DNA from: Streptomyces globosus
Lineage (GTDB): Bacteria > Actinomycetota > Actinomycetes > Streptomycetales > Streptomycetaceae
Direction of reading: 5' to 3'
Assembly (NCBI RefSeq): GCF_003325375.1
Contig: NZ_CP030862.1
Span: 437,501-501,500, forward strand
DNA: 64,000 nt
The notes under the pieces are model-generated. The model was not told the DNA's origin. It ran no database searches and saw only the letters and a list, made by a program, of their open reading frames with translations. Positions 43,982 to 52,927 of this stretch are shown in pieces (within the stretch, counting starts at the first letter, position 1; each line of letters opens with the position of its first letter). The position numbers and the translations under genes are program-made.

Positions 43982-45727
43982 ATGAGTACGACCGACAAGG
44001 CGTCCGCAGAGGCGCAGCACCCGCCCGCGGACGAACCCTCCGACCGCCCCGGCACCGACCGGGCCGACTCCGAAGCCGACTCCTCCGACTCCGCCGCCGG
44101 CGCCCAGCTGTCCACCGCCCCCGCGGAGGACGGCCCCGGCCCCGTCGGCATCGGCGTGCTCGGCTGGGCCCGCTGGATGTGGCGGCAGCTCACCTCCATG
44201 CGGGTCGCGCTGATCCTGCTGTTCCTGCTGTCGCTGGGCTCCATCCCCGGCTCCCTCATCCCGCAGAACCAGGTCGACGAGCTGAAGGTCGCCGACTGGA
44301 AGCGCGACCACGCGTTCTGGGTGCCGGTCGCGGAGAAGCTCCAGCTCTTCGACGTCTACAGCTCGGTGTGGTTCTCCGCGATCTACCTGCTGCTGTTCGT
44401 CTCCCTCATCGGCTGCATCATCCCCCGCACCTGGCAGTTCGTCGGCCAGCTCACGGGCCGCCCGCCCGGCGCCCCGCGCCGCCTGGACCGCATGCCCGCG
44501 TACGCGACCTGGCGCACCGACACCCCGCCCGAGCAGGTCCTCGCCCACGCCAGGGCCCTCCTGGGCCGCGGCCGCTTCCGCACCGATCCCGGCAAGGGCT
44601 CCGTCGCCGCGGAGAAGGGCTACCTGCGCGAGGCCGGGAACCTCGTCTTCCACCTGTCGCTGATCGTGATGCTGGTGGCGTTCGCCTGGGGCCAGCTCTT
44701 CAAGTCGGAGGGCGGCAAGCTCGTCCTGCGCGGCAGCGGCTTCGCGAACACCCTCACCCAGTACGACGACTTCAAGTCCGGAAGCTTCTTCAGCACCGAC
44801 GACCTGCCGCCGTTCTCCTTCACACTCGACGACTTCTCCGCCAGCTACGAGGAATCCGGCCCCCAGAAGGGCACCGCCCGCGACTTCACCGCCTACGTCA
44901 CCTTCCACAAGGGCGCCGACGGCACACCGCAGAAGCGCCGGATCCAGGTCAACAAGCCCCTGGAGGTCGACGGCGCCAAGGTCTACCTGCTCGGCCACGG
45001 CTACGCACCGGTCATCTCGGTGACCGACCCCTCCGGCAAGGTCGTCTACAAGGACGCCGTCCCGATGCTGCCGTTCGACGGCAACCTCAGCTCCTCCGGC
45101 GCCGTCAAGGTCACCGACGGCTACCGCAACAAGGACGGCGTCAAGGAGCAGCTCGGCTTCAACGCCCTCTTCGTGCCGACCTTCGCGGGCGCCGGCCAGG
45201 GCACCATGCTCTCCCAGTTCCCCGACCTGAAGTTCCCCGTCCTCGCCCTCAGCGCCTACCACGGCAGCCTCGGCGTCGACTCCGGTCTGCCGCAGAACGT
45301 GTACCAGCTGAACACCGCCAAGATGAAGGAGTTCAAGGACGCCGACGGGCAGCTGCTGAAGAAGCGCATGCTCGTCGGCGAGACCATGGAGCTCCCCGAC
45401 GGCGCCGGCACCGTCAGGTTCGAGGGCATCGAGCGCTGGGCGACCTTCTCCGTCACCGCCCAGCCCGGCAGCGGCCTCGCCCTCGGCGGGGCGGTCGCCG
45501 CCATCGGCGGCCTCGCCGCGTCGCTGTTCATCCAGCGCCGCCGCATCTGGGTCCGCGCCGTCCCCGGCCCGGACGGCACCACCGTCGTCGAGATGGCCGG
45601 ACTCGGCCGCAGCGAGTCCGCCAGGCTCCCCGAGGAGCTGGGGCAGCTCGCCGCCGCCCTCCACGAGCAGGCGCCCACGGCGCCCGAACGACCTGTCACG
45701 GAAACCGTCGAAGGAGAGCGCGGATGA
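43982..45727 (+). CDS. resB: ResB, cytochrome c haem-lyase subunit
   Basis: The 581-residue membrane protein has an acidic, Ser/Ala-rich N-terminus (1-55). Three spans lie in the first third: LTSMRVALILLFLLSLGSIP near 70-89, FSAIYLLLFVSLIGCIIP near 130-147 and FHLSLIVMLVAFAWGQLF near 222-239. A large outside domain occupies about 240-495, and the last span GLALGGAVAAIGGLAASLFI lies near 497-516. ResB forms with CcsB the synthetase that attaches haem to apocytochrome c. It starts 13 bases after ccdA and overlaps ccsB by ATGA. Confidence 0.94.
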   Translation: MSTTDKASAEAQHPPADEPSDRPGTDRADSEADSSDSAAGAQLSTAPAEDGPGPVGIGVLGWARWMWRQLTSMRVALILLFLLSLGSIPGSLIPQNQVDELKVADWKRDHAFWVPVAEKLQLFDVYSSVWFSAIYLLLFVSLIGCIIPRTWQFVGQLTGRPPGAPRRLDRMPAYATWRTDTPPEQVLAHARALLGRGRFRTDPGKGSVAAEKGYLREAGNLVFHLSLIVMLVAFAWGQLFKSEGGKLVLRGSGFANTLTQYDDFKSGSFFSTDDLPPFSFTLDDFSASYEESGPQKGTARDFTAYVTFHKGADGTPQKRRIQVNKPLEVDGAKVYLLGHGYAPVISVTDPSGKVVYKDAVPMLPFDGNLSSSGAVKVTDGYRNKDGVKEQLGFNALFVPTFAGAGQGTMLSQFPDLKFPVLALSAYHGSLGVDSGLPQNVYQLNTAKMKEFKDADGQLLKKRMLVGETMELPDGAGTVRFEGIERWATFSVTAQPGSGLALGGAVAAIGGLAASLFIQRRRIWVRAVPGPDGTTVVEMAGLGRSESARLPEELGQLAAALHEQAPTAPERPVTETVEGERG

Positions 45728-46806
45728 CGCCGCTCGCAGCCGAGGTCAACGAGAACCTCGCGCAGATCAGCAACTACCTCGTCTACTCGTCGATGGCGGT
45801 CTACACGCTCGCCTTCCTCGCGCACATCGCCGAGTGGACCTTCGGCAGCCGCAGCAAGGTCGCCCGCACCGCGGCGGCCCTGACGACCGCACCCGCCGCG
45901 GCCGCCGCGCCCGCCGTGCAGGTCCGCTCCCAGGGCACGACCGCCGTCCTGGACAAGCCGAAGGTCGTCACCCGGTCCGCGCCCGGCTCCCGCGACGTCC
46001 CCGACGGCCCCGGCGCCGCCGGCGGCACCGCCCAGGGCGACCTGTACGGCCGGATCGCCGTCTCGCTGACCGTCCTCGGGTTCCTCCTCCAGGCCGGCGG
46101 CGTCGTCGCCCGCGCCGCCTCCGTGCAGCGCGCCCCCTGGGGCAACATGTACGAGTTCTCGATCACCTTCTCCACGGTGGCCGTCGGCACGTACCTGGCG
46201 CTCCTCGCCCTGAAGAAGAACGTCCGCTGGCTCGGCCTGATCCTGATCACCACCGTCCTGCTCGACCTCGGCGTCGCCACCACCTGGCTGTACACCGACA
46301 GCGACCAGCTCGTCCCCGCGCTGCACTCGTACTGGCTGTGGATCCACGTCTCCACCGCGATCTTCTGCGGCGCCGTCTTCTACCTCGGTGCGGCCGGCGC
46401 CGTGCTCTACCTGCTGCGCGACTCGTACGAGGCCAAGATCGCCTCCGGCGGCACCCCCTCGAAGATCGCCGCCTCGGTGCTGGAGCGCTTCCCGTCGGCC
46501 GCCTCGCTCGACAAGTTCTCCTACCGCATCAACGCGGCCGTCTTCCCGCTGTGGACGTTCACGATCATCGCGGGCGCCATCTGGGCCGGCGACGCCTGGG
46601 GCCGCTACTGGGGCTGGGACCCCAAGGAGGTCTGGTCCTTCGTCACCTGGGTGGCGTACGCCGCCTACCTGCACGCCCGCGCCACCGCCGGCTGGAAGGG
46701 CCGCAAGGCCGCCTACCTGGCCCTCTTCGCCTTCGCCTGCTGGGTCTGGAACTACTACGGCGTGAACATCCTGCTCAACGGCAAGCACTCGTACGCGGGC
46801 GTCTGA
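45724..46806 (+). CDS. ccsB: CcsB (ResC-like), cytochrome c synthetase with WWD domain
   Basis: This 360-residue polytopic protein of the CcmF/CycK/CcsA family handles haem. The tryptophan-rich WWD segment is WGRYWGWDPKEVWSFVTW (near 296-313), which with histidines such as ALHSYWLWIHVSTA (near 200-213) and the C-terminal NGKHSYAGV presents haem at the outer face. About eight spans are visible. An Ala/Pro-rich insert occupies residues 48-98. It starts inside the resB stop and ends the operon, with a long hairpin 21 bases downstream. Confidence 0.95.
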   Translation: MTPLAAEVNENLAQISNYLVYSSMAVYTLAFLAHIAEWTFGSRSKVARTAAALTTAPAAAAAPAVQVRSQGTTAVLDKPKVVTRSAPGSRDVPDGPGAAGGTAQGDLYGRIAVSLTVLGFLLQAGGVVARAASVQRAPWGNMYEFSITFSTVAVGTYLALLALKKNVRWLGLILITTVLLDLGVATTWLYTDSDQLVPALHSYWLWIHVSTAIFCGAVFYLGAAGAVLYLLRDSYEAKIASGGTPSKIAASVLERFPSAASLDKFSYRINAAVFPLWTFTIIAGAIWAGDAWGRYWGWDPKEVWSFVTWVAYAAYLHARATAGWKGRKAAYLALFAFACWVWNYYGVNILLNGKHSYAGV

Positions 46807-46826
46807 GCCCCCGGTCCTCCGTACAC

Positions 46827-46872
46827 GCGCGGCCGCGCACCCCGGGCTTGGGCCCGAGGTGCGCGGCCGCGC
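46827..46872 (+). terminator. terminator after the cytochrome c maturation operon
   Basis: A stem of 15 bp (GCGCGGCCGCGCACC / GGTGCGCGGCCGCGC), one C-A mismatch and 5 more bp (CGGGC / GCCCG) starts 21 bases past the ccsB stop. Confidence 0.8.
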
Positions 46873-46893
46873 CTCCAGGGCGACGCTGGTGCC

Positions 46894-47355
46894 ATGCCGA
46901 CACCGCAAGGCACAAGCGAGCGCCGGAGCGGCGACCGCTACCTGCTGCACTTCGAGCCGCACCTGCCGTGCGCCTACGAGACGGTCTGGCCGGCCCTGAC
47001 CACGCCGGAGGGGCTGCGCCGCTGGCTCGCGGATGCGGACGTGCTGGAACGGCACCTGGGCGGGGCCGTGACCCTGCACTGGCTCGACGAGGACGAGACG
47101 GTCTCGGGCCGGGTCACGGCCTGGGACGTCGAACGGGTCGCGGAGTACACGGTGGACGAGAACGACCGGATCCGCTTCCACCTGGAGCCGCTGGGCACGG
47201 ACTCCACGCTGGTCCGCTTCACCGACGACCGGCACGGCTCCGACAGCGACTGCGCACGCGGCCTGGCCGTCTGGCATGACCGCTTCGAGCGGCTGGAAGC
47301 CGTGCTGACGGCCACGGCCCCAGGCCCGGGGCGATCGGCTGCCCCGCCCCACTGA
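46894..47355 (+). CDS. SRPBCC (AHSA1-type) domain protein
   Basis: The 153-residue protein is a START/Bet v 1-like SRPBCC domain: YLLHFEPHLPCAYETVWPAL (near 16-35) opens the fold, TTPEGLRRWLADADVLERHL (36-55) follows, then strands GRVTAWDVERVAEYTVDE and TLVRFTDDRHGSDSDCARGL, and the long C-terminal helix AVWHDRFERLEAVLTA. Such domains bind hydrophobic ligands or act on chaperones; a specific role cannot be given. A single gene after the ccs terminator. Confidence 0.85.
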   Translation: MPTPQGTSERRSGDRYLLHFEPHLPCAYETVWPALTTPEGLRRWLADADVLERHLGGAVTLHWLDEDETVSGRVTAWDVERVAEYTVDENDRIRFHLEPLGTDSTLVRFTDDRHGSDSDCARGLAVWHDRFERLEAVLTATAPGPGRSAAPPH

Positions 47356-47374
47356 GACCGTGGCGGGACACCCG

Positions 47375-47770
47375 CTAGGACTGCCCCTTGTCCTTCTCCT
47401 CGCCCTGCTCGCGCCGCTTCAGCTCTTCCTCGCGGCGCCGCAGGTCCGCCTCCCAGTCCTTGAGGAGGGCCTCGTCCTTCTTGTTCTCCTCGCGGAGGGA
47501 GCTGAGGAACTCCGGGTTGTCGTCGGGGGCGACCCACTCGTGCCGGTGGTTGCGGTGCCACTCGGAGGGCGTACGGCCGCCCACCGGAGGACGGCGCATC
47601 TTGCCCGCGGCGAACCAGACGATCGGGCCGACGATCCAGAAGAGCAGGATGATGATGACCCAGACGACCTTGGGGAGGTGCTTGGCCTCGTCCTCGGGGG
47701 TGTTGAGGCAGTCGATGAACGCATAGATCGTCAGCGCCAGCGGCAGGATGAACATCAGCGCCCGGATCAT
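47375..47770 (-). CDS. phospholipase D-nuclease N-terminal-type membrane protein
   Basis: The 131-residue protein has two membrane spans: ALMFILPLALTIYAFIDCLN (near 4-23) and LPKVVWVIIILLFWIVGPIV (near 32-51), in the pattern of the PLD nuclease N-terminal (PLDc_N) family. A charged coiled-coil tail follows (SSLREENKKDEALLKDWEAD, LRRREEELKRREQGEEKD). The family has no enzymatic part of its own and its function is unknown. It is convergent with the SRPBCC gene and divergent from the UbiD-like gene. Confidence 0.88.
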   Translation of the reverse strand: MIRALMFILPLALTIYAFIDCLNTPEDEAKHLPKVVWVIIILLFWIVGPIVWFAAGKMRRPPVGGRTPSEWHRNHRHEWVAPDDNPEFLSSLREENKKDEALLKDWEADLRRREEELKRREQGEEKDKGQS

Positions 47771-47859
47771 GTGGAGCAGCCCCTTGTGAGCAATGGCGGG
47801 GTTCGCATCGACGGCCCCGGTGACAGGTCCAGCGTATCCGGTGACGGATACTGGCCCCT

Positions 47860-49317
47860 ATGGCTTACGACGATCTCCGCTCGCTGCTCCGGGCCCTGGA
47901 GCGGGAGGGCGACCTCAAGCGCATCAAGGCCGAAGTCGACCCGTACCTGGAGGTAGGGGAGATCGTCGACAGAGTGAACAAGGCGGGCGGTCCGGCCCTG
48001 CTGTTCGAGAACGTCAAGGGCTCCGACATGCCCCTGGCGATGAACGTCTTCGGCACCGACCGCCGCCTGCTGAAGGCCCTCGGCCTGAAGTCCTACGCCG
48101 AGATCAGCGAGAAGATCGGCGGCCTGCTCAAGCCGGAGCTGCCCCAGGGCTTCGTCGGCGTCCGCGAGGCCTTCGGCAAGCTCGGCTCGATGGTGCACGT
48201 CCCGCCGAAGAAGGTGAAGGCGGACGCGGCGCCCGTCCAGGAGGTCGTCCTCACCGGCGACGACGTCGACCTGGACCGGCTGCCCGCCCTGTTCACCTGG
48301 CCGAAGGACGGCGGCTCGTTCTTCAACCTGGGCCTGACGCACACCAAGCACCCCGAGACCGGCGTCCGCAACCTCGGCCTGTACCGCCTCCAGCGCCACG
48401 ACAAGCGCACCATCGGCATGCACTGGCAGATCCACAAGGACAGCCGCAACCACTACGCGGTCGCCGCGGAGCGCGGCGAGCGGCTGCCGGTCGCCATCGC
48501 GTTCGGCTGCCCGCCGGCCGTCACCTACGCGTCGACCGCGCCGCTGCCCGGCGACATCGACGAGTACCTGTTCGCCGGGTTCGTCGCCGGCAAGCGGATC
48601 GAGATGGTCGACTGCAAGACCGTCCCGCTCCAGGTCCCCGCGCAGGCGGAGGTCGTGGTCGAGGGCTGGCTGGAGCCCGGCGAGATGCTCCCCGAGGGCC
48701 CGTTCGGCGACCACACCGGCTTCTACACCCCGCAGGAGCCGTTCCCCGCGCTCAAGATCGACTGCATCACGATGCGGAAGCGGCCGCTGCTCCAGTCCAT
48801 CGTGGTCGGCCGGCCGCCCACCGAGGACGGCCCGCTGGGCCGGGCCACGGAGCGGTTCTTCCTGCCGCTGCTGAAGATCATCGTCCCGGACATCGTGGAC
48901 TACCACCTGCCGGAGTCGGGCGGCTTCCACAACTGCGCGATCGTCTCGATCGACAAGAAGTACCCCAAGCACGCCCAGAAGGTCATGCACGCGATCTGGG
49001 GCGCGCACATGATGTCCCTGACGAAGCTGATCGTGGTGGTCGACAAGGACTGCGACGTCCACGACCTGCACGAGGTCGCCTGGCGGGCACTCGGCAACAC
49101 CGACTACTCCCGCGACCTCACCGTCGTAGAGGGCCCCGTCGACCACCTCGACCACGCCTCCTACCAGCAGTTCTGGGGAGGCAAGGCGGGCATCGACGCG
49201 ACGAAGAAGCTCCCCGAGGAGGGCTACACCCGCGACGGCGGCTGGCCCGACATGGTCGAGTCCGACCCGGCGACGGCGGCTCTCGTCGACCGGCGCTGGA
49301 AGGAGTACGGGCTGTGA
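47860..49317 (+). CDS. mqnL: UbiD-family decarboxylase of menaquinone synthesis (MqnL-like)
   Basis: The 485-residue protein belongs to the UbiD family of prenylated-FMN decarboxylases. It shows LRSLLRALEREGDLKRIKAE (residues 6-25), NLGLYRLQRHDKRTIGMHWQ (near 170-189), PVAIAFGCPPAVTYASTAPL (near 211-230) and EGPFGDHTGFYTPQEPFPAL (near 286-305), whose Glu and Asp belong to the active site. In the futalosine pathway of Streptomyces the UbiD-like protein removes the carboxyl group from prenylated dihydroxynaphthoate. The linked UbiA-, UbiX- and MqnE-type genes support that role; the symbol is from memory. Confidence 0.92.
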   Translation: MAYDDLRSLLRALEREGDLKRIKAEVDPYLEVGEIVDRVNKAGGPALLFENVKGSDMPLAMNVFGTDRRLLKALGLKSYAEISEKIGGLLKPELPQGFVGVREAFGKLGSMVHVPPKKVKADAAPVQEVVLTGDDVDLDRLPALFTWPKDGGSFFNLGLTHTKHPETGVRNLGLYRLQRHDKRTIGMHWQIHKDSRNHYAVAAERGERLPVAIAFGCPPAVTYASTAPLPGDIDEYLFAGFVAGKRIEMVDCKTVPLQVPAQAEVVVEGWLEPGEMLPEGPFGDHTGFYTPQEPFPALKIDCITMRKRPLLQSIVVGRPPTEDGPLGRATERFFLPLLKIIVPDIVDYHLPESGGFHNCAIVSIDKKYPKHAQKVMHAIWGAHMMSLTKLIVVVDKDCDVHDLHEVAWRALGNTDYSRDLTVVEGPVDHLDHASYQQFWGGKAGIDATKKLPEEGYTRDGGWPDMVESDPATAALVDRRWKEYGL

Positions 49318-49781
49318 GCGCCGGCGCCATGGCCGGCCCTGCCCTGTTCCTCGGCGACGACACCGCGTACGTGGCCCTGGTCCGCCCGCAGCTCGACCCG
49401 GCCGACCCGGACCTCGTCCAGGCGGCGCGGGAGGCGGGCGTCTCCCCCGAGGAGTTCGCCGGACCCGGCAACGTCTGGACCCTGCTCACCGAGCACGACG
49501 GCGAAGGCGACGGCTTCGAGCTGCCCGGACTGCGCGACACCGAGGCCGACGGCTTCGCCGAGCAGCTCCAGGCGGCCGTCGCGGCCGCCGGGCCGTTCAC
49601 GGTGGAGGCCGGCGACGTACTCGCCCTCGACGGCGCCCCGGCGGACGGCGGCTGGGCCTTCACCGCCCGCGTGACCCCGCCCGAGGGCCACGACGGCGGC
49701 CCCTGGACCCTCGCCACGGGCCCGGTGGCGACCGCTGACCTGCTCGCGGACCTGGCGGACTTCCGGAGGGCCCTCGCATGA
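49314..49781 (+). CDS. hypothetical protein within the menaquinone operon
   Basis: I do not recognise this 155-residue acidic soluble protein (MSAGAMAGPALFLGDDTAYV; AREAGVSPEEFAGPGNVWTL; the C-terminal helix ATADLLADLADFRRALA). It starts at GTG within the mqnL stop codon and overlaps the mqnP start by ATGA, so it is translated between the decarboxylase and the prenyltransferase and probably belongs to the same process or complex. Role unknown. Confidence 0.8.
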   Translation: MSAGAMAGPALFLGDDTAYVALVRPQLDPADPDLVQAAREAGVSPEEFAGPGNVWTLLTEHDGEGDGFELPGLRDTEADGFAEQLQAAVAAAGPFTVEAGDVLALDGAPADGGWAFTARVTPPEGHDGGPWTLATGPVATADLLADLADFRRALA

Positions 49782-50710
49782 TGACCACCGCCGACGGGGT
49801 CGCCGGCCCCGGCACCGGGCCCGCCGCACCGCAGGCCCCCGGCAGGGTGAAGGCGTTCCTGCGGCTCGTGATGATCGAGCACTCCGTCTTCGCGCTGCCC
49901 TTCGCCTACATCGCCGCGCTGACCGCGATGTTCCAGGCCGACCGCACCGTCCACTGGGCCGAGCTGCTGCTCGTCACCGTCTGCATGGTGGGGCTGCGGA
50001 CCTTCGCGATGGCCGCGAACCGGATCATCGACCGCGAGATCGACGCCCGGAACCCGCGCACCGCGGGCCGCGAGCTGGTCACCGGCGCCGTGTCGGTCCG
50101 CTCTGCGTGGACCGGGGCCGGGATCGCGCTGGCGGTGTTCCTCGGGGCGGCGGCCCTGCTGAACCCGCTGTGCCTGATGCTGGCGCCGGTGGCGGTCGTG
50201 CCGATGGTGGTCTACCCGTACGGCAAGCGGTTCACGAACTACCCGCACGCCATCCTCGGCCTCGCCCAGGCGATGGGCCCGGTCGGCGCCTGGCTCGCGG
50301 TGACCGGCGCCTGGTCGTGGGACGCGGTGATCCTGGGCCTGGCCGTCGGCGTGTGGATCGGCGGCTTCGACCTGATCTTCGCCTGCCAGGACGTGGCCGC
50401 CGACCGGGCGGAGGGTGTCAGGTCCGTCCCGGCCCGCTTCGGCGTCCCGGCCGCCCTGTGGGGCGCCCGCGGCGCCCACGCCGTCACCACGGCCCTCCTG
50501 GCCTGGTACGCGGTGGCCACGGGCGCGGGCGTGCTGTTCTGGATCGGCCTGGCGGTCGTCGTCGCGGCGTTCCTCTACGAGCACACGATCGTCACCCCGC
50601 ACGACCTGTCCCGCCTGAACCGGGCGTTCTTCACGGTGAACGGCTTCATCGGGATCGCGCTCTTCGCGTGCGCCCTCCTGGACCTGGTGGTCCGCGGCCT
50701 GCACTGGTAA
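49778..50710 (+). CDS. mqnP: UbiA-family prenyltransferase of menaquinone synthesis (MqnP-like)
   Basis: The 310-residue membrane protein has about eight to nine spans and the two Asp-rich motifs of UbiA enzymes: NRIIDREIDARNPRT (near 87-101) and FACQDVAADRAEGVRSVPAR (near 205-224), which bind polyprenyl diphosphate through Mg2+. FRLVMIEHSVFALPFAYIAA-like sequence opens the first span (near 28-47). It would attach the prenyl chain to the naphthoate ring before decarboxylation by the UbiD partner. It overlaps the small upstream gene by ATGA. Confidence 0.93.
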   Translation: MMTTADGVAGPGTGPAAPQAPGRVKAFLRLVMIEHSVFALPFAYIAALTAMFQADRTVHWAELLLVTVCMVGLRTFAMAANRIIDREIDARNPRTAGRELVTGAVSVRSAWTGAGIALAVFLGAAALLNPLCLMLAPVAVVPMVVYPYGKRFTNYPHAILGLAQAMGPVGAWLAVTGAWSWDAVILGLAVGVWIGGFDLIFACQDVAADRAEGVRSVPARFGVPAALWGARGAHAVTTALLAWYAVATGAGVLFWIGLAVVVAAFLYEHTIVTPHDLSRLNRAFFTVNGFIGIALFACALLDLVVRGLHW

Positions 50711-50806
50711 CCCGAAAGAACGACTCCGCCCGAACGGGGCTGCGCATGCCCCGCCCACATGCGTACCGTGCGGCCTACCATCGAGTGCATGGACAGGGAG
50801 GCCGAC

Positions 50807-51376
50807 GTGACCGTCTCGGAGAGCGACCGCCTGCACTCACAGCTCAGCCGGTTCGAGGACATGTTCCCGGGCTACCGGATGGAGATTGTCGAGGGCGCCA
50901 TCGTGATGAGTCCGCTGAAGCCGCACCACAACGCCACCATCTGGCACCTGTGGAGTGCGCTGAAGCCCCAGATGCCCGACCAGTGGGGCTTCCTCAGCGA
51001 TGTCGCGATCCCGTTCGACGGCGACAACGAGTTCTGCCCCGACCTCGCCGTGATCCCGGCCGCCGAAGTGGCCAAGAACCTCAGCGCCTACTCGCCCGAT
51101 CTGATCGAGCTGGCCGTCGAGGTGGTTTCGCCGAGCAGCCGCCGCAACGACTACGACGTGAAGCCCCGCGCCTATGCCCGCCGAGGGATCCCGCACTACC
51201 TCGTCTTCGACCCCTACAAGGCGCACTGCGTGTTGTTCTGGAACCCCGGCCCCGACGGTTACCTGGGTACGGACACCGTCGCGTACGGGGGGACGGTCGT
51301 CGTGGAGACCGGTATCGGCAAGCTCACCGTCGACACCTCGGGGCTGCCCGTGGACCCCTCTGCCGTCAGCCCGTGA
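50807..51376 (+). CDS. Uma2-family (DUF820) putative PD-(D/E)XK nuclease
   Basis: This 189-residue protein is the second Uma2-family member in the window. The core is complete: YRMEIVEGAIVMSPLKPHHN (near 22-41), CPDLAVIPAAEV (near 78-89, catalytic-type Asp), LIELAVEVVSPSSRRNDYDV (near 101-120, Glu) and KPRAYARRGIPHYLVFDPYK (near 121-140). It is less diverged from the family pattern than the copy at 2977-3573. The GTG at 50807 was chosen because GGGAGG lies 5 bases upstream; ATG 50789 is also in frame. Its 3' end overlaps the convergent rhomboid gene by 11 bases. Confidence 0.86.
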   Translation: MTVSESDRLHSQLSRFEDMFPGYRMEIVEGAIVMSPLKPHHNATIWHLWSALKPQMPDQWGFLSDVAIPFDGDNEFCPDLAVIPAAEVAKNLSAYSPDLIELAVEVVSPSSRRNDYDVKPRAYARRGIPHYLVFDPYKAHCVLFWNPGPDGYLGTDTVAYGGTVVVETGIGKLTVDTSGLPVDPSAVSP

Positions 51377-51986
51377 GCCGGGCGCCCGCCGGGCGGGGCG
51401 GCGTCGGGCGGCGGTGGTAGACCGCCGTGGCGATGCCCGCGACGAGGCCGCAGAGGTGGCCCTGCCAGCTGATGCCCTCGTGGAGGGGGAGGATGCCGGT
51501 GAGCATGGTGGTGCCCCAGTAGGCGGCGATGGCCAGGGACACGGCGACGCCGAGGACCCTGCGCTCCACGAAGCCGCGTACCAGCAGGTAGCCGAAGAGG
51601 CCGAAGACCACCCCGGAGGCGCCCAGGGTCATGGTGTCGGGCGGGGAGATCAGCCAGGTGCCCAGGCCCTCGGCCACGATGATGATCCCGCAGACCGCGA
51701 GGAAGCGTCGGATGCCGGACAGGGCGGCTATGAAGCCGAGGACCAGCAGCGGGACGCTGTTGGAGGCGACGTGGTCGAAGCCGAAGTGGAGGAAGGACCC
51801 GGTGACGACGCCGGGCAGGGTGTCCGGTTCGCGGGCCACCACCCCGTACTGGTCGAGGGCGTGCCCGGTGGCGTAGTCCACCGCCTCCAGGACCCACAGC
51901 AGGGCCACCCAGCCCAGCATCAGCTTGGCCGCCGCCTTGGCCCGTTCCGTCCGGCTCCATGTCGGCTCGATCGTGCTGCTGCTCAT
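51366..51986 (-). CDS. rhomboid-family intramembrane serine protease
   Basis: The 206-residue protein has six membrane spans and the rhomboid catalytic pair: Ser in TLGASGVVFGLFGYLLV (near 119-135) and His in SWQGHLCGLVAGIATAVYH (near 174-192). FLHFGFDHVASNSVPLLVLG (near 63-82) is the conserved H-x-N-type second helix. It cuts membrane proteins within the bilayer; targets unknown. The ATG at 51986 was chosen. It is transcribed toward the Uma2 gene, with which it overlaps at the 3' end, and away from mqnM. Confidence 0.92.
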   Translation of the reverse strand: MSSSTIEPTWSRTERAKAAAKLMLGWVALLWVLEAVDYATGHALDQYGVVAREPDTLPGVVTGSFLHFGFDHVASNSVPLLVLGFIAALSGIRRFLAVCGIIIVAEGLGTWLISPPDTMTLGASGVVFGLFGYLLVRGFVERRVLGVAVSLAIAAYWGTTMLTGILPLHEGISWQGHLCGLVAGIATAVYHRRPTPPRPAGARLTG

Positions 51987-52083
51987 CCGCTTCGCCCCCT
52001 GGGTGTCGTGCTCCGTTCCCCCCGGGAACGTCCGGGACACCTTAGCGAGTGCCCGCCCGGTGTGGCCGGATAGTCTCGTAGCC

Positions 52084-52767
52084 ATGACAGAGCGCAAGCG
52101 CACCCCCTGGGTGGTGGGGGTTTCCGGGGCTTCCGGGACGCCGTACGCGGCTTCGGTGATCCGGGGGCTGCTCGCGGCGGGCGAGAGTGTGGACCTGGTG
52201 GTGAGCCGGGCCGCGCGGCTGACCCTGCTGGACGAGACGGGCATCGCCTTCCGCGACGCGCACTGGCGCGACGACCTCGCGCAGTGGCTGGCCCGCGGCG
52301 CGGACGGCAAGCCCGGGGTGTTCGCGGTGCCGGACGGCGACGTCCGGTACTGGGCCGCGGGGGACCTGGCGGCCGGGCCGAGCTCGGGCTCGTACCCGGT
52401 GCAGGGGATGCTGATCGTGCCGGCGTCCACGGCCTGTGTGGCGGGGGTGGCGCTCGGGCTGTCGAAGGACCTGCTGCAGCGGGTCGCGAGCGTGACGCTC
52501 AAGGAGCGGCGCCGTCTGGTGGTCGCGGTGCGGGAGACCCCGCTGAGCGGCCAGACGCTGAAGCAGCTGGTGGCGCTGGACGAGGCGGGCGCGGTCGTGC
52601 TGCCCGCCTCTCCGGCGTTCTATGCGGGTGCGACGCACATCCAGGACCTGGTGGACTTCGTCGCGGGGCGGGTGCTCGACGCGGCAGGGGTGCCGCACGG
52701 GCTGTACCGCCGGTGGGAGGGGGAGCTCGGTGGAGCGTCCCGCTCCCGGGAGGCAAGCGGTGGCTAG
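52084..52767 (+). CDS. mqnM: UbiX-family flavin prenyltransferase (MqnM-like)
   Basis: UbiX makes the prenylated FMN needed by UbiD-family decarboxylases. The 227-residue protein shows VVGVSGASGTPYAASVIRGL (residues 9-28, FMN phosphate loop), GSYPVQGMLIVPASTACVAG (near 102-121), LGLSKDLLQRVASVTLKERR (near 125-144), LVVAVRETPLSGQTL (near 145-159) and the C-terminal FYAGATHIQDLVDFVAGR. It supplies cofactor to the MqnL-like UbiD protein 3 kb upstream. The 3' end overlaps a short minus-strand gene by 4 bases. Confidence 0.94.
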   Translation: MTERKRTPWVVGVSGASGTPYAASVIRGLLAAGESVDLVVSRAARLTLLDETGIAFRDAHWRDDLAQWLARGADGKPGVFAVPDGDVRYWAAGDLAAGPSSGSYPVQGMLIVPASTACVAGVALGLSKDLLQRVASVTLKERRRLVVAVRETPLSGQTLKQLVALDEAGAVVLPASPAFYAGATHIQDLVDFVAGRVLDAAGVPHGLYRRWEGELGGASRSREASGG

Positions 52768-52898
52768 CGCTTCTTCGCGGTGTGCGGCTTGCGGGTCCTG
52801 TCCACCTGGTAGGCGGCTGCGGGCTTGTCGGTGCGGGATCGGTTGGCCAGCTCCTGAAGCTGTCGCATGTGCGCGTAGGCCATCTCGATCGTGTACAC
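52764..52898 (-). CDS. small conserved-looking protein (44 residues)
   Basis: A short minus-strand frame encodes a hydrophilic, basic peptide with a helical start (YTIEMAYAHMRQLQELANRS) and a Lys/Arg-rich end (RTRKPHTAKKR). The GTG at 52898 is preceded by AGGAG at about 10 bases; an ATG at 52925 without a ribosome-binding site would add nine residues. I have a memory of similar small proteins beside lrp/mqn genes in Streptomyces, but cannot confirm it. It is divergent from lrp and shares its control region. Confidence 0.55.
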   Translation of the reverse strand: MYTIEMAYAHMRQLQELANRSRTDKPAAAYQVDRTRKPHTAKKR

Positions 52899-52927
52899 GG
52901 GTACACCACTCCTGAAGATCGTCATTG

